Source: Halomonas sp. NO4
GTDB taxonomy: Bacteria > Pseudomonadota > Gammaproteobacteria > Pseudomonadales > Halomonadaceae
Direction of reading: 5' to 3'
DNA: 51,398 nt
Assembly: GCF_010994375.1 (NCBI RefSeq)
Contig: NZ_WHMA01000016.1
Location: 1-51,398, forward strand
The translations under genes and the position numbers were made by a program. Positions 18,575 to 27,969 of the stretch are shown here, piece after piece. The notes beneath the pieces were generated by a model. It did no database searches. It had not been told where the DNA came from and was given only the letters and a program-made list of their open reading frames with translations. Numbering within the stretch: the first letter of the stretch is position 1; every line of letters begins with the position of its first letter.

Positions 18575-20053
18575 ATGACCGAGACGCGCTTCTCCCCTAC
18601 CCTGCACTACCTCATGGCGCTGGCCGCCGGGGTACTGACCACCCTCACCGCCGCGCCCTTCACCCTATGGTGGCTGGGTCCCGTCGCCGCCGGACTGATG
18701 TATGCCGGCCTCCATCGCCTGACGCCCGGCCAGGCGGCATTGAAGGGCTGGAGCTACGGGCTGGGGCTCTTCGGCGCCGGCGCCTCCTGGGTCTATGTCT
18801 CCATCCACGACTACGGCTATACCGGCGTGCCCCTGGCGCTCGCACTGACCGGCCTCTTCGTGGCCGGCCTGGCGCTCTTCTTCGCCGTGACGCTATGGCT
18901 CTATCGTCGCCTCGCCGGCCCGCGCCTGACCTGGCTGACCTTCGCCGGCGCCTGGGTGCTGGGCGAGTGGCTGCGCACCTGGCTGTTCACCGGCTTTCCC
19001 TGGCTGCTGCTGGGCACGGCCCACGTCGACTCCCCCCTGGCGCCCTGGGCACCGGTGGGGGGCGTCTATCTACTCTCGCTGTTCACCGCCCTCACCGGCA
19101 GCCTGGGCGTCGAGTTCCTGCGCCGCCGCTGGTGGACCGCCGCCCCCATCGCCGCCCTGTGGCTCGTCCCGCTGGCGCTGCCGAGCCAGTGGACGACACC
19201 AACCGGCGAGCCGCTGCGCGTGGCGCTGCTGCAGGGCAACCTGCCCCAGCTGATCAAGTGGACGCCGGAAGGCCGGCGGGAAGCTGCCAATACCTACCTG
19301 GCGCTGACCCGCGAACTGAGCGACGAGCCCGACCTGGTCGTATGGCCCGAAGCGGCACTGCCCATGTTCGAGGACGAGGCGCGCCCCATTCTCGAACGCG
19401 CCCAGGCGAGCCTTGCCCCGGATACCGCCCTGCTGGCCGGCATCCTGCAGCGCGACGGCGAGGGGCTCTACTACAACAGCGTGATCGGGCTCGGCAACGC
19501 CGAGGGCGAATACCGCAAAACGCACCTGGTGCCGTTCGGCGAGTACCTGCCGCTGGAGAATCTGCTGCGCGGCGTCATCGCCTTCTTCGACCTGCCGATG
19601 CCGGCCATGACGCCTGGGCCCGCCGACCAGGCGCCCATCGAGGCCGCCGGCACGCGGCTGGGCAACGCCATCTGCTACGAGATCATCTACGCCGACCTGG
19701 TGGCGAGCCGCGCGCGCAACGCCGAAGTGCTGCTGACGGTCTCCAACGACACCTGGTTCGGCGCCTCCATCGGACCGTTGCAGCACCTGCAGATGGCGCG
19801 TCTGCGCGCCCTAGAGAACGGCCGCCCAGTAGTACGTGCCACCAGCAACGGCGTCACCGCGGTGATCGATGCCCAGGGTCGGGTCACCGCCCGCGCCCCG
19901 CAGTTCGAGGTCGCCACCCTGACCGGCGAGGTCACGCCCATGGCCGGCCACACCCCCTTCAACCGCACCGGCAGCTGGCCGGTATGGCTCCTTGCCGCTC
20001 TGCTGGTGATGCCGGGACTTCGCCTCAGGGGAAGGGATACAGGTGAGGGGTGA
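18575..20053 (+). CDS. lnt: Apolipoprotein N-acyltransferase
   Basis: Inner-membrane enzyme that adds the third acyl chain to lipoproteins. The N-terminal half has about six membrane segments (for example GFPWLLLGTAH at the end of one). The periplasmic nitrilase domain carries the catalytic Glu in VVWPEAALP, the Lys in YRKTHLVPFGEYLP and the Cys in NAICYEIIY. A last membrane helix (WPVWLLAALLVMPGLRL) closes the protein. 492 residues is typical. Located 28 bases after corC; AGGG precedes the ATG. Confidence 0.95.
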   Translation: MTETRFSPTLHYLMALAAGVLTTLTAAPFTLWWLGPVAAGLMYAGLHRLTPGQAALKGWSYGLGLFGAGASWVYVSIHDYGYTGVPLALALTGLFVAGLALFFAVTLWLYRRLAGPRLTWLTFAGAWVLGEWLRTWLFTGFPWLLLGTAHVDSPLAPWAPVGGVYLLSLFTALTGSLGVEFLRRRWWTAAPIAALWLVPLALPSQWTTPTGEPLRVALLQGNLPQLIKWTPEGRREAANTYLALTRELSDEPDLVVWPEAALPMFEDEARPILERAQASLAPDTALLAGILQRDGEGLYYNSVIGLGNAEGEYRKTHLVPFGEYLPLENLLRGVIAFFDLPMPAMTPGPADQAPIEAAGTRLGNAICYEIIYADLVASRARNAEVLLTVSNDTWFGASIGPLQHLQMARLRALENGRPVVRATSNGVTAVIDAQGRVTARAPQFEVATLTGEVTPMAGHTPFNRTGSWPVWLLAALLVMPGLRLRGRDTGEG

Positions 20054-20091
20054 AGCCCGGGCGTGGGGTGAAGCGTGAGGTGCGAGGTACA

Positions 20092-20134
20092 AAACGACAG
20101 CAGGGGTGGCAAAGGGCCACCCCTGCTGTCGTTT
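20092..20134. terminator. Bidirectional terminator between lnt and phaC
   Basis: Perfect 19-bp inverted repeat AAACGACAGCAGGGGTGGC / GCCACCCCTGCTGTCGTTT with loop AAAGG between convergent genes. Read in either direction the stem ends in TTT, so it can terminate both lnt and phaC. Confidence 0.85.
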
Positions 20135-20149
20135 GTCACGCCTGACGCC

Positions 20150-22012
20150 TTATTTCTCGTTTTTCTCGCCCGCGTCTTCCTCAGGCGAGGCGGTCTCGCC
20201 CAGCACCTCGGGAATGGTCATCTTGACGTAGCGACCCGGGGCCTCCTCGAGCAGGGGCAATTCACCGTCACCCGGCTGGCGGGCCGGCACCAGCTTCTCC
20301 CCGTCGGCGTAGCCGTTCTCGGTCATCCACGCGTGCCAGTGCGGCCACCATGAGCCCTCGTGGTACTCGGCACCGGCCAGCCACGCCTCGTGGTCGTCGG
20401 GCAGCTCGTCGTTGGTCCAGTAGCCGTACTTGTTCTTGTGCGGCGGATTGACGATGCCGGCAATGTGGCCAGAGCCGCCCAGCACGAAGGTCGCCGGCCC
20501 CTTGGGCAGCAAGGCACCGTAGTAGGTGCTGTTCCACTTGGCGATGTGGTCGTCGCGGGTGGAGATGAAGTAGCTCGGGGTGGAGACCTTGCGCAGATCG
20601 ATCTTGACCCCGTCGAGCTCGATACCGCCCGGCTCCACCAGGCGATTCTCCAGGTACATGTTGCGCAGGTACCAGCCGTGGGTGCCGGCGGGCAGGTTGG
20701 TGCCGTCGGTGTTCCAGTAGAGCAGGTCGAAGGCCGCCGGGTTGTCGCCCTTCAGGTAGTTGCTGACGTAGAAAGACCAGAAGAGGTCATTCTCGCGCAG
20801 CAGGTTGAAGGTGTAGGCCATGGAGCGGCCATCCAGGTAACCGTCCTGCTCGAGCTTGGTCTCGATGCCTTCCAGCACCGGCTCGCTGAGCAGCACGCCG
20901 AGCTCGCCCGGGTCGCGGAAGTCTTGCAGGGTGGCCATGTAGGTCACCGACTTGACCTTGCGACCGCGCCGCGTGCTGGTGAGATAGGCCAGAGTGGTGG
21001 CGGCCAAGGTGCCGCCGATGCAATAGCTGAGCAGGTTGACCGACTTCTCGCCGGTGGCCTGCTCGATGGCGCCCATGGCGGCGATGGGCCCCATCTGCAT
21101 GTAGTCAGCCCAGGTGAGGTCGCGCTGCTCGGGCCCGGGGTTGCGCCAGGAGATCAAAAAGACGGTATGCCCCTGGTCGACCAGCCACTTGACGAAGGAG
21201 TTGTCCTGGCGCAGGTCGAGAATGTAGTACTTGTTGATCCAGGGCGGCACGACCAGCAGCGGCGTCTTGAACACCGACTCGGTCGTCGGGGTGTACTGGA
21301 TCAGTTGGATCAGCTCGTTCTCGTAGACCACGTGGCCCGGCGTCACCGCGATGTTATCGCCGACCTCGAAGGCGCTGCGGTCGGTCATGGTGACGTTGAG
21401 GCCGTCGGCGGAGTTGGCGAGGTCCTTGCGCAGCTGCTCGAGCCCCTCCACCAGGTTCTGCCCCCGCGTCTCCATGGTACGGCGCATCACTTCGGGGTTG
21501 GTCGCGATGAAGTTGGTTGGCGCCATGGCGTTGACCAACTGACGGGCATAGAAGGAGAGGTTGCGCTGCTGCTGATCCGGCAGGCCGTCCAGGTCGTCGA
21601 CGAGTTCATCGACGGCGCGCGCGAAGAGCAGGTACTGCTGCATGATGGACTGGTAGAAGGGATCGCGCTGCCAGGCTTCATCCTTGAAGCGCCGGTCGCC
21701 CTTGGCGGGCGTGACGAGCGGCTCGACCGACTCGCCGATCAACGCCCGCAGGCCCTGCTGCCAGAGCTGGAACTGGTCCTGCAGCAGGCGTGTCTGGGTC
21801 TGCCACAACAGCTGGGGATTGCGCATCAGCGACTCGGCGGCGGCTTGGAAGGCATCACGGATATCGGCCTGTATGGAGTCGGCGGCCGTATCGGGCGCCA
21901 TCCGCGCCACCAGGTCCTGCATGAGCGCCTGATACTGATGGCCAATCTCTCGCAACTGATCGTTCCACTCATCCATTTCCGCCTGTGACGGACCTTCCAC
22001 CCCTGGCTGCAT
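20150..22012 (-). CDS. phaC: Class I polyhydroxyalkanoate synthase
   Basis: Polymerises 3-hydroxyacyl-CoA into polyhydroxyalkanoate at the granule surface. The alpha/beta-hydrolase core shows PLLVVPPWINKYYILDL, the catalytic triad Cys331 (SYCIGGT), Asp488 (STRDDHIAKW) and His516 (GGSGHIAGIVNPP). The active-site box begins with Ser where most class I enzymes have Gly, a variant known from halomonads. 620 residues is slightly long for class I. The start has AGGAGG directly upstream. The downstream end faces lnt across a strong terminator. The phasin gene lies 145 bases upstream on the same strand. Confidence 0.95.
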   Translation of the reverse strand: MQPGVEGPSQAEMDEWNDQLREIGHQYQALMQDLVARMAPDTAADSIQADIRDAFQAAAESLMRNPQLLWQTQTRLLQDQFQLWQQGLRALIGESVEPLVTPAKGDRRFKDEAWQRDPFYQSIMQQYLLFARAVDELVDDLDGLPDQQQRNLSFYARQLVNAMAPTNFIATNPEVMRRTMETRGQNLVEGLEQLRKDLANSADGLNVTMTDRSAFEVGDNIAVTPGHVVYENELIQLIQYTPTTESVFKTPLLVVPPWINKYYILDLRQDNSFVKWLVDQGHTVFLISWRNPGPEQRDLTWADYMQMGPIAAMGAIEQATGEKSVNLLSYCIGGTLAATTLAYLTSTRRGRKVKSVTYMATLQDFRDPGELGVLLSEPVLEGIETKLEQDGYLDGRSMAYTFNLLRENDLFWSFYVSNYLKGDNPAAFDLLYWNTDGTNLPAGTHGWYLRNMYLENRLVEPGGIELDGVKIDLRKVSTPSYFISTRDDHIAKWNSTYYGALLPKGPATFVLGGSGHIAGIVNPPHKNKYGYWTNDELPDDHEAWLAGAEYHEGSWWPHWHAWMTENGYADGEKLVPARQPGDGELPLLEEAPGRYVKMTIPEVLGETASPEEDAGEKNEK

Positions 22013-22157
22013 AGCCCCTCCTGCGCTTCGACTGAGTAATTCACGACACCACTGTTGCCGACGTCACGTCGGGCAAGACGCCTTGCCCGGCAAGAGAGCC
22101 TCCTTCCGGGCAAGGCATGCGCGAAGCCCTCCTTGGGCTCCGCGCTCACCGCATGGC

Positions 22158-22625
22158 TCAGCCTTTGTTGGACTGGCTACGCGAGGACTGGCTGGTTGCC
22201 TTGGCGGGCCCCTCGGACTTGGTCGACGTCTCGGACTTGCCCGAGGCGGCGGCCTTGGCGCTTTCACCGGCCTGGCGGGCCTGTTCGGTCATCTGCTCGC
22301 CGGTCTCGGTGAACATCTGCTCCATCTCGCTCTTGAACGCCATGCTCATCTCGCTGAGCGCCTGGGCGTCCTCCATCATCTGCTGGGAGAGCTCGTTCAT
22401 CATCTCGGCCTGCTTGGCCCCGAACTCGCGCAGATCCTCGGCATCCTTGATCTCGGTCGCACTGCGCATGCGTTCGGTGCCCATCTGGCTATAGCGCTTC
22501 ATGGCTTCGAGCTGGTACTCAGTCATCTTCTCCATGTTGCCGAGCATCAGCGAGTTGAGACGCCGCATGGGCTCGAAGAACTGGCGCGTCTGCTGGTTCA
22601 AGTTGTCAAGCGTCTTGTCTTGCAT
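22158..22625 (-). CDS. phaP: Phasin, PHA granule protein
   Basis: Small amphipathic helical protein coating PHA granules. The 155-residue product starts MQDKTLDNLNQQTRQFFEP, then is almost entirely helical with Met/Glu/Gln-rich heptads (EMMNELSQQMMEDAQALSEM), as phasins are. The last ~35 residues form a Ser/Lys/Ala low-complexity tail. The frame is open 24 codons upstream, but the chosen ATG has AGGAGG 8 bases before it. Context beside phaC supports the call. Confidence 0.85.
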   Translation of the reverse strand: MQDKTLDNLNQQTRQFFEPMRRLNSLMLGNMEKMTEYQLEAMKRYSQMGTERMRSATEIKDAEDLREFGAKQAEMMNELSQQMMEDAQALSEMSMAFKSEMEQMFTETGEQMTEQARQAGESAKAAASGKSETSTKSEGPAKATSQSSRSQSNKG

Positions 22626-22774
22626 GGGAATACCCTCCTGTGAAGCGGGAATGCACAGCGCGCAGCGTCGGCCACATCGCCATGCTGCACTGCACAAAGC
22701 GTACTGCTAGCGGCGCTGCCATGCAACCCGCCCGCGACGATGCGCACCTCCGCACCCGGCGAGGTAGCGTCCGC

Positions 22775-23176
22775 TCACTGGCTTCGCCGCGAGCGCGAAC
22801 TGGCGCTGGCCGCCGACGTCGTCTCGCTCTTGCTCTTGCTCTTGGCTGCCGACTCCTGCTCTGACGACTTCTGGGTGTCGCTGTCATCGCCGCGTCCGCT
22901 CTGGCTACCCGCCTTGCGCAGCATGTCGAGCATCATCTGCTGATAGGTGCCGAAGCTGGCCAGCCCCTGGGACAACCCCTGAGACAGGCCCTGAGGCATA
23001 CCCGATTGCTGTAGGAAGGGCTGCATCAGACTCATGGGATCGTAGCCCTCCACGCCGGACTCCATCTGCTTCTGAATCCGGTTGAGCAGCTCCTGTTGAA
23101 AGGCCTCCACATCCGGCAGGCCCAAGGCGCGACGAAACTCCTCGGGGGTCAGGTCGAACTCGACATTGATCTTCAT
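22775..23176 (-). CDS. DUF6489-type protein, probable PHA-associated
   Basis: A 133-residue protein whose first 40 residues (MKINVEFDLTPEEFRRALGL ...) form a compact conserved region that I associate with DUF6489, followed by a Gln/Gly/Met segment (repeats of GLSQ at about residues 63-72), a TYQQMMLDMLRKAG helix and a Ser/Lys/Arg tail. The tail resembles the phasin tail in composition and short motifs. Biochemical role unknown; position upstream of phasin and phaC suggests granule organisation. The family name is from memory and should be treated as tentative. Confidence 0.65.
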   Translation of the reverse strand: MKINVEFDLTPEEFRRALGLPDVEAFQQELLNRIQKQMESGVEGYDPMSLMQPFLQQSGMPQGLSQGLSQGLASFGTYQQMMLDMLRKAGSQSGRGDDSDTQKSSEQESAAKSKSKSETTSAASASSRSRRSQ

Positions 23177-23245
23177 GGCAAACCTCGGCTTCGCTGTGCC
23201 TTCAGTGTAGCAGCCCCAGCAAGCCCGGTTGTCTCCTCAGAGCCG

Positions 23246-24331
23246 TCACCGTAGAACCGGCGTGTCCACATGCACCTCACCGTTCTGCGCCCGGTGGCGC
23301 AGCAGATGGTCCATCAGCGTGAGCGCCATCATCGCCTCGGCGATGGGCGTGGCGCGAATGCCCACGCAGGGGTCGTGGCGCCCCTTGGTGACCACCTCCA
23401 CGGGATTGCCATCCACGTCGATGGTGCGCCCCGGCACGGTGATGCTGGAGGTGGGCTTGAGCGCCAGGTGGGCGATCAGCGGCTGCCCCGAGGAGATGCC
23501 GCCCAGCACACCACCGGCGTGGTTGGAGAGAAAGCCCTGGGGGGTCATCTCGTCGCGGTGCTCGCTGCCGCGTTGCGCCACGGCGGCAAAGCCGGCACCG
23601 AGCTCCACACCCTTCACCGCGTTGATGCTCATCAGGCCGTGGGCCAGCTCGGCATCGAGGCGATCGAAGACCGGCTCGCCGAGCCCCGGCGGCAGCCCCT
23701 CAGCCACCACGCTGATCTTGGCCCCCACCGAGTCCTGATCGCGGCGCAGCTGGTCCATGAAGGCCTCGAGCTCGGGCACCTTGTCGGGATCGGGGCAGAA
23801 GAAGGGGTTGGCGTCCACCGCCTCCCACTGCTTGAACTCGATGGCGATGGGACCGAGCTGACTCATGTAGCCACGCACGCTGATTCCCTGGGCGGCAAGA
23901 TACTTCTTGGCGATGGCACCGGCAGCGACGCGCATGGCGGTCTCGCGAGCGCTGGAGCGACCGCCGCCGCGGTAGTCGCGAATGCCGTACTTGTGATGGT
24001 AGCTGTAGTCGGCATGCGCCGGCCGGAAGCGATCCTTGATCTCGGAGTAGTCCTTGGAGCGCTGGTCGGTGTTCTCGATCAGCAGACCGATGGACGTGCC
24101 CGTGGTTACGCCCTCGAAGACCCCGGAGAGAATGCGCACCTGATCGGGCTCGCGACGCTGGGTGGTATGGCGCGAGGTGCCGGGCCGGCGGCGGTCCAGG
24201 TCACGCTGCAGATCCGCCTCGGAGAGCGGCAGCCCCGGCGGGCAGCCGTCGACGATGGCTCCCAGCGCCGGGCCGTGGCTTTCGCCGAAGGTGGTGAGGG
24301 TGAACAGCTTGCCGAAGGTATTGCCGGACAT
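23246..24331 (-). CDS. aroC: Chorismate synthase
   Basis: Final step of the shikimate pathway: 5-enolpyruvylshikimate 3-phosphate to chorismate, using reduced FMN. The N-terminus [20 protein letters not shown], the arginine-rich [13 protein letters not shown] segment, [14 protein letters not shown] and [10 protein letters not shown] are signature sequences. 361 residues is standard. It provides the precursor used by the trp operon elsewhere in the window. 30 bases after prmB, as in the usual smrB/prmB/aroC neighbourhood. Confidence 0.97.
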   Translation of the reverse strand: MSGNTFGKLFTLTTFGESHGPALGAIVDGCPPGLPLSEADLQRDLDRRRPGTSRHTTQRREPDQVRILSGVFEGVTTGTSIGLLIENTDQRSKDYSEIKDRFRPAHADYSYHHKYGIRDYRGGGRSSARETAMRVAAGAIAKKYLAAQGISVRGYMSQLGPIAIEFKQWEAVDANPFFCPDPDKVPELEAFMDQLRRDQDSVGAKISVVAEGLPPGLGEPVFDRLDAELAHGLMSINAVKGVELGAGFAAVAQRGSEHRDEMTPQGFLSNHAGGVLGGISSGQPLIAHLALKPTSSITVPGRTIDVDGNPVEVVTKGRHDPCVGIRATPIAEAMMALTLMDHLLRHRAQNGEVHVDTPVLR

Positions 24332-24361
24332 GAGGCGGTCCTCGCAGGTGAAGTCAGGGAA

Positions 24362-25315
24362 TCAGGCCAGGGCGCCCGCATGGGCTTCGAGCTCGGCGGC
24401 GTTGAGCGCGAAGACGCCGTGACCGCCGCGCTCGAAGTCGAGCCACAGGAACGGCAACTCGGGGAAGGCCGCCTCCAGGTGGCGGTCGGAATTGCCCACC
24501 TCGACGATCAGCACGCCGTCGTCGGTCAGGTAATCGCGCGCCTCGCGCAGAATCCGACGCACCACGTCGAGGCCATCGGCACCAGCGCCCAGCGCCAGGG
24601 TCGGCTCGTGGCGGAACTCGGCAGGCATGGTGGCCAGGTCGCGGGCGTCCACATAGGGCGGGTTGGCGACGATCAGGTCGTAGCGCTGCCCGGCCAGGCC
24701 GTCGAAGACGTCGGAGAGCACGGCGCGCACCCGGGCGCCGACGTCGTGGCGGGCGATGTTGTGCTTGGCCACCGCCAGCGCCTCGGCGCTGACGTCGGCG
24801 AGGTCCACCTCGCAGATGGGCAGGTGCAGCGCCGTGGCGATGCCGATGCAGCCCGACCCGGTGCATAGGTCGAGCACCCGCGCCGGCGGCGCATCGCCGA
24901 ACCAGGCGGCGAAGCCATCCTCGATCAGCTCGGCGATGGGCGAGCGCGGGATCAGCACCCGCTCGTCGACATGGAAGGGCACGCCGGCGAAGAAGGCCTC
25001 GCCCAGCAGGTAGGGGAGCGGCCGACGCGTGGTGATGCGCTCGCGTACCAGCGCGACGATGCGCGCGCGCTCCAGCGGCAGCAGGCGCGCATCGAGCACG
25101 GCCGGGTCGACGTTCCAGGGCAGGTGCAGGGCGCCCAGCGTCAGCGCCACCGCCTCGTCCCAGGGCGAGTCGCTGCCGTGGCCGTGGAAGAGCCCGGCCA
25201 GGTGGAACTCGCTGGCCGCCCAGCGCAGGTAGTCGCGCAGGCTGACCAGCCCCTCGCACAGGTCGGCGTCGGGCAGTTGCAGGGTGGAGCAGGAGGGGTC
25301 GATGGAATCGGCCAC
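24362..25315 (-). CDS. prmB: Ribosomal protein uL3 N5-glutamine methyltransferase
   Basis: SAM-dependent methyltransferase modifying a glutamine of ribosomal protein L3. The N-terminal helical domain is followed by [22 protein letters not shown], the SAM site [17 protein letters not shown] and the catalytic NPPY motif in [14 protein letters not shown]. 317 residues matches PrmB and not the shorter PrmC. The adjacent aroC and divergent smrB match the enterobacterial gene order, supporting PrmB over PrmC. Confidence 0.95.
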   Translation of the reverse strand: MADSIDPSCSTLQLPDADLCEGLVSLRDYLRWAASEFHLAGLFHGHGSDSPWDEAVALTLGALHLPWNVDPAVLDARLLPLERARIVALVRERITTRRPLPYLLGEAFFAGVPFHVDERVLIPRSPIAELIEDGFAAWFGDAPPARVLDLCTGSGCIGIATALHLPICEVDLADVSAEALAVAKHNIARHDVGARVRAVLSDVFDGLAGQRYDLIVANPPYVDARDLATMPAEFRHEPTLALGAGADGLDVVRRILREARDYLTDDGVLIVEVGNSDRHLEAAFPELPFLWLDFERGGHGVFALNAAELEAHAGALA

Positions 25316-25443
25316 GGCGAATCCTGTGGGTGGGTGGACGTGGCCTGTGATTGTACCCGCGGCGGCGAACGGTTCACAGCCGCTGCCAGGCCGCTATACT
25401 GGACGGCCCTGCCCACCCACTCAGCCACCGACACGAGTCCTAC
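25316..25443 (+). promoter_or_regulatory. Divergent prmB / smrB promoter region
   Basis: A TATACT -10-like hexamer at 25394-25399 sits 45 bases before the smrB start. No strong -35 hexamer is visible. Confidence 0.4.
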
Positions 25444-26019
25444 ATGAGCCGCCGCCGCCCCCTCCCGGACGATGACGAGGTCAGTGCCTTTCGCCAGGCG
25501 CTGCGCGATGCCGGCGTGCGGCCCATCGAACGCAACCGCGCCGACCCCGGGCGACCGCGCCGTCAGGACCCCGCCGCGGCGGCACGACGGGCAGCGGCCG
25601 AAGCGGCAGCGGATGCCAGCGCCCCCAGCCGCACCAGCGACGGCCGGGTGGAGCCGGTACGCCCCTCCCAGGCGCTGGACTTCGCCCTGCCCGACCTCCC
25701 CTACCGCACGCTCAGCCAGCTCAAGCGCGGCCGAATCGTCTGGGAGGCGGGCCTCGACCTGCACGGCTACAGCCTCGACGAGGCACGCGACGAACTGGAA
25801 AGCTTCCTGCGCGACGCCGCGGCACAACGCCAGCGCTGCGTGCTGGTAGTTCACGGCAAGGCCTGGGGTGCCACGGCGGACTACCCGGTGATCAAGAGCC
25901 ACGTCAACGCCTGGCTGCGGGAGTGGCCCGGGGTGCTCGCCTTCTGTTCGGCGCGCGAGGCGGACGGCGGTACCGGCGCCGTCTATGTGTTGCTGCGCCG
26001 CCGCGGCCAGGATGCCTGA
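25444..26019 (+). CDS. smrB: Smr-domain endonuclease SmrB
   Basis: Small-MutS-related domain protein; SmrB cleaves mRNA at collided ribosomes in E. coli. A basic, Pro/Arg-rich N-terminus is followed by a C-terminal Smr domain with LDLHGYSLDEARDELESFL, the HGK motif in VVHGKAWG, WLREWPGVLAFCSARE and GTGAVYVLLRR. The start chosen is the ATG at 25444, which begins MSRRRPLPDDDEV; the frame upstream belongs to the promoter region. 191 residues is normal. Location beside prmB and aroC matches E. coli. Confidence 0.92.
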   Translation: MSRRRPLPDDDEVSAFRQALRDAGVRPIERNRADPGRPRRQDPAAAARRAAAEAAADASAPSRTSDGRVEPVRPSQALDFALPDLPYRTLSQLKRGRIVWEAGLDLHGYSLDEARDELESFLRDAAAQRQRCVLVVHGKAWGATADYPVIKSHVNAWLREWPGVLAFCSAREADGGTGAVYVLLRRRGQDA

Positions 26020-26029
26020 GCGCCGACGG

Positions 26030-27082
26030 TCACTCCGCCTCCTTCCGTTCGTCGCCAGGCACCGGCTCGACCACCACCCCCGAACTCCCCCAGCCGGGGT
26101 GCGAGCGCCCCTCGAAACGGTCTAGCGCTTCCACCGCCAGGTGCCGGCCCAACTGGATCAAGGCACGGGCGCGATGGAACTCGTAGGCACCGCACACCGT
26201 CTTGGGCACCTCGATGAGCACGTCCGGTGGATAGCCGGCAATCTTGTACTTGGCCAGAGACGCCTGGGTAATATCGAAGGACGCCAGGATCATGTCGAGA
26301 CGCCCCCAGGCACGCAGCCCCCGCTCGTGGGACTCGCCGGCATCCTGGCTGGTGCCGCTGCCCAGGCCATCGAGTAGCCGACGCGTGGCGTCGCGCACGT
26401 CGTTCATCCAGCTGCTGTAGTGGGCGCTTGCTTCGTCACTCTCTTCTCCCTCGACGTACTGGCCATCCGCTACCACGGGCAGCAGTTCGTCCAGCGTCAC
26501 CGGCCGCGGGCTGTGGGCAGTGACGTTGACCGCCAGCACGAAGTCGGCATGAGCCGATACCGTGGGTGTGATCGGCAACGGGTTGAGCAGCCCGCCATCG
26601 ACCAGCACCTGGTCGTTGCGATGTACCGGCGTGATCACCCCCGGCACAGCGATGGAGGCGCGGATCGCCTCGAGCAGCGAGCCGCTCTGGAACCACACCT
26701 CGCGCTGGCGGGTCAGGTCGGTGGCTACGGTGGTGACCGGGATCGGCAGGTCCTCGATGCGCGTGTCGCCGACCAGCGACTCGAGCTTGCTCATGACCTT
26801 GCTGGCACGCATGGCGCCCATGGGGCTCCAGGTGACATCCACCAGCCGGAGGACGTCGACATAGTCGAGCTGACAGACCCACTCGCGATAGCCGCCGAGC
26901 TGGCCGGCGGCGTAGACACCGCCCACTACCGCGCCCATGGAACAGCCGGAGATCGCCACGATCTCGTAGCCGCGCGCCTCGAGCTCCTCGATCACGCCGA
27001 TATGGGCATAGCCCCGCGCCCCGCCGCTGCCCAGTACCAGCGCCACCCGCTTGCCCGAACGAAACCGCTGCTGACCGTTCAT
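26030..27082 (-). CDS. Patatin-like phospholipase, RssA type
   Basis: Predicted serine lipid hydrolase with a Ser-Asp dyad. The oxyanion loop is VLGSGGARGYAHIG near residue 16, the nucleophile elbow is GCSMG (residues 46-50) and the catalytic Asp lies in DGGLLNPLP near residue 187. The C-terminal third (DITQASLAKYKIAGYPPDV) resembles the RssA group. 350 residues is average. Convergent with smrB and 4 bases overlapped by the upstream alpha/beta hydrolase, suggesting a three-gene minus-strand unit of lipid or ester hydrolases. Confidence 0.88.
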   Translation of the reverse strand: MNGQQRFRSGKRVALVLGSGGARGYAHIGVIEELEARGYEIVAISGCSMGAVVGGVYAAGQLGGYREWVCQLDYVDVLRLVDVTWSPMGAMRASKVMSKLESLVGDTRIEDLPIPVTTVATDLTRQREVWFQSGSLLEAIRASIAVPGVITPVHRNDQVLVDGGLLNPLPITPTVSAHADFVLAVNVTAHSPRPVTLDELLPVVADGQYVEGEESDEASAHYSSWMNDVRDATRRLLDGLGSGTSQDAGESHERGLRAWGRLDMILASFDITQASLAKYKIAGYPPDVLIEVPKTVCGAYEFHRARALIQLGRHLAVEALDRFEGRSHPGWGSSGVVVEPVPGDERKEAE

Positions 27083-27969
27083 GCGCCTTCTCCTTGTCGC
27101 TGTTCACCGGCCGCGTCGGCAAGCCAGGCGACGATGCTCTCGACCACCGCAGACACCGCCGCCGGCTCCAGATGCAAGTGATGGCCGCCCGGGACGACCC
27201 GGCGCACCAGTCCCGGCAATGCCGCGCGCGCCATGGCGGCCGGCGCCCGCTCGCCGAGAATGCCGTTCTCGCCCTCGATCAGCAGGGCCGGGCAGCGGAT
27301 CGCAGCCAGCACGGCGCGGGCCTGCTCCGGAGACAGCCGCAGCGGCGACGGCCATAGCAGCCGCCCATCGGTACGCAGCCGCCGGTGGCCATCCGGGAGC
27401 GGCTCGAGGTTGCGTCGTACCAGCGGCTCGGCGGTCGCGGCGTCGATAGGCGTCACGCCACCGGCCACCCGCGCCGCCACGGCCATCTCATTATCAGGAT
27501 AGCGCGGTGGCGGCGACGGCGTTCGCCGCGCAGCCAGCAAGCCCTTGCGCAGCTGCGCCGGCACCTCGGCAGCCGGCGTGGTCACCGCCCCGAGACCGTC
27601 GACGAGCAGCAGGCGGGCCACGCGCTCCGGCAGAGCCGCGGCGAGCAGACAGGCCACTCCCGCCCCCATGGAATGAGCGAGCAGGGTGAGTCGTTCGAGC
27701 CCCAGCGCATCGGCGGCATCAAGCACGTCATGACAGTAATCCCAGAGCGCATAGTCGCCAGCACGGTGGGCCGATTCGCCGTGGCCGCTGAAGTCGAGGG
27801 CCACCACGCGGACGCTGAGCCGCTCGACCAGCCGCGGGGCGAGCCGGGAGAAACTCGCCGCATTGTCGAGCCAGCCGTGCAGCGCCAGCCAGGTCGGCGC
27901 CTCGGGCTCACCCCAGGCCAGCGCCGCCAGGCGCCCGCTCGCCAGGTGCAGGGAGTCAGGTTCGGCCAT
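27079..27969 (-). CDS. Alpha/beta-fold hydrolase
   Basis: A 296-residue alpha/beta hydrolase of unknown substrate. The oxyanion HGW lies in WLALHGWLDNAASF, the DFSGHGES loop follows strand 4, the nucleophile elbow is AHSMGAGVA (Ser about 102), the acid is probably in LLIEGENG and the catalytic His in VPGGHHLHLEP. The ATG chosen at 27969 has a strong GGAGGAGAGG upstream; eight further codons are open. It overlaps the preceding hydrolase gene by 14 bases and the patatin gene by 4. Confidence 0.82.
   Translation of the reverse strand: MAEPDSLHLASGRLAALAWGEPEAPTWLALHGWLDNAASFSRLAPRLVERLSVRVVALDFSGHGESAHRAGDYALWDYCHDVLDAADALGLERLTLLAHSMGAGVACLLAAALPERVARLLLVDGLGAVTTPAAEVPAQLRKGLLAARRTPSPPPRYPDNEMAVAARVAGGVTPIDAATAEPLVRRNLEPLPDGHRRLRTDGRLLWPSPLRLSPEQARAVLAAIRCPALLIEGENGILGERAPAAMARAALPGLVRRVVPGGHHLHLEPAAVSAVVESIVAWLADAAGEQRQGEGA

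Noticed and set aside
20360..21988. 542-codon plus-strand ORF opposite phaC
   Set aside because: Antisense shadow of phaC; composition is that of reverse-complemented helical codons and it has no ribosome site or motif.
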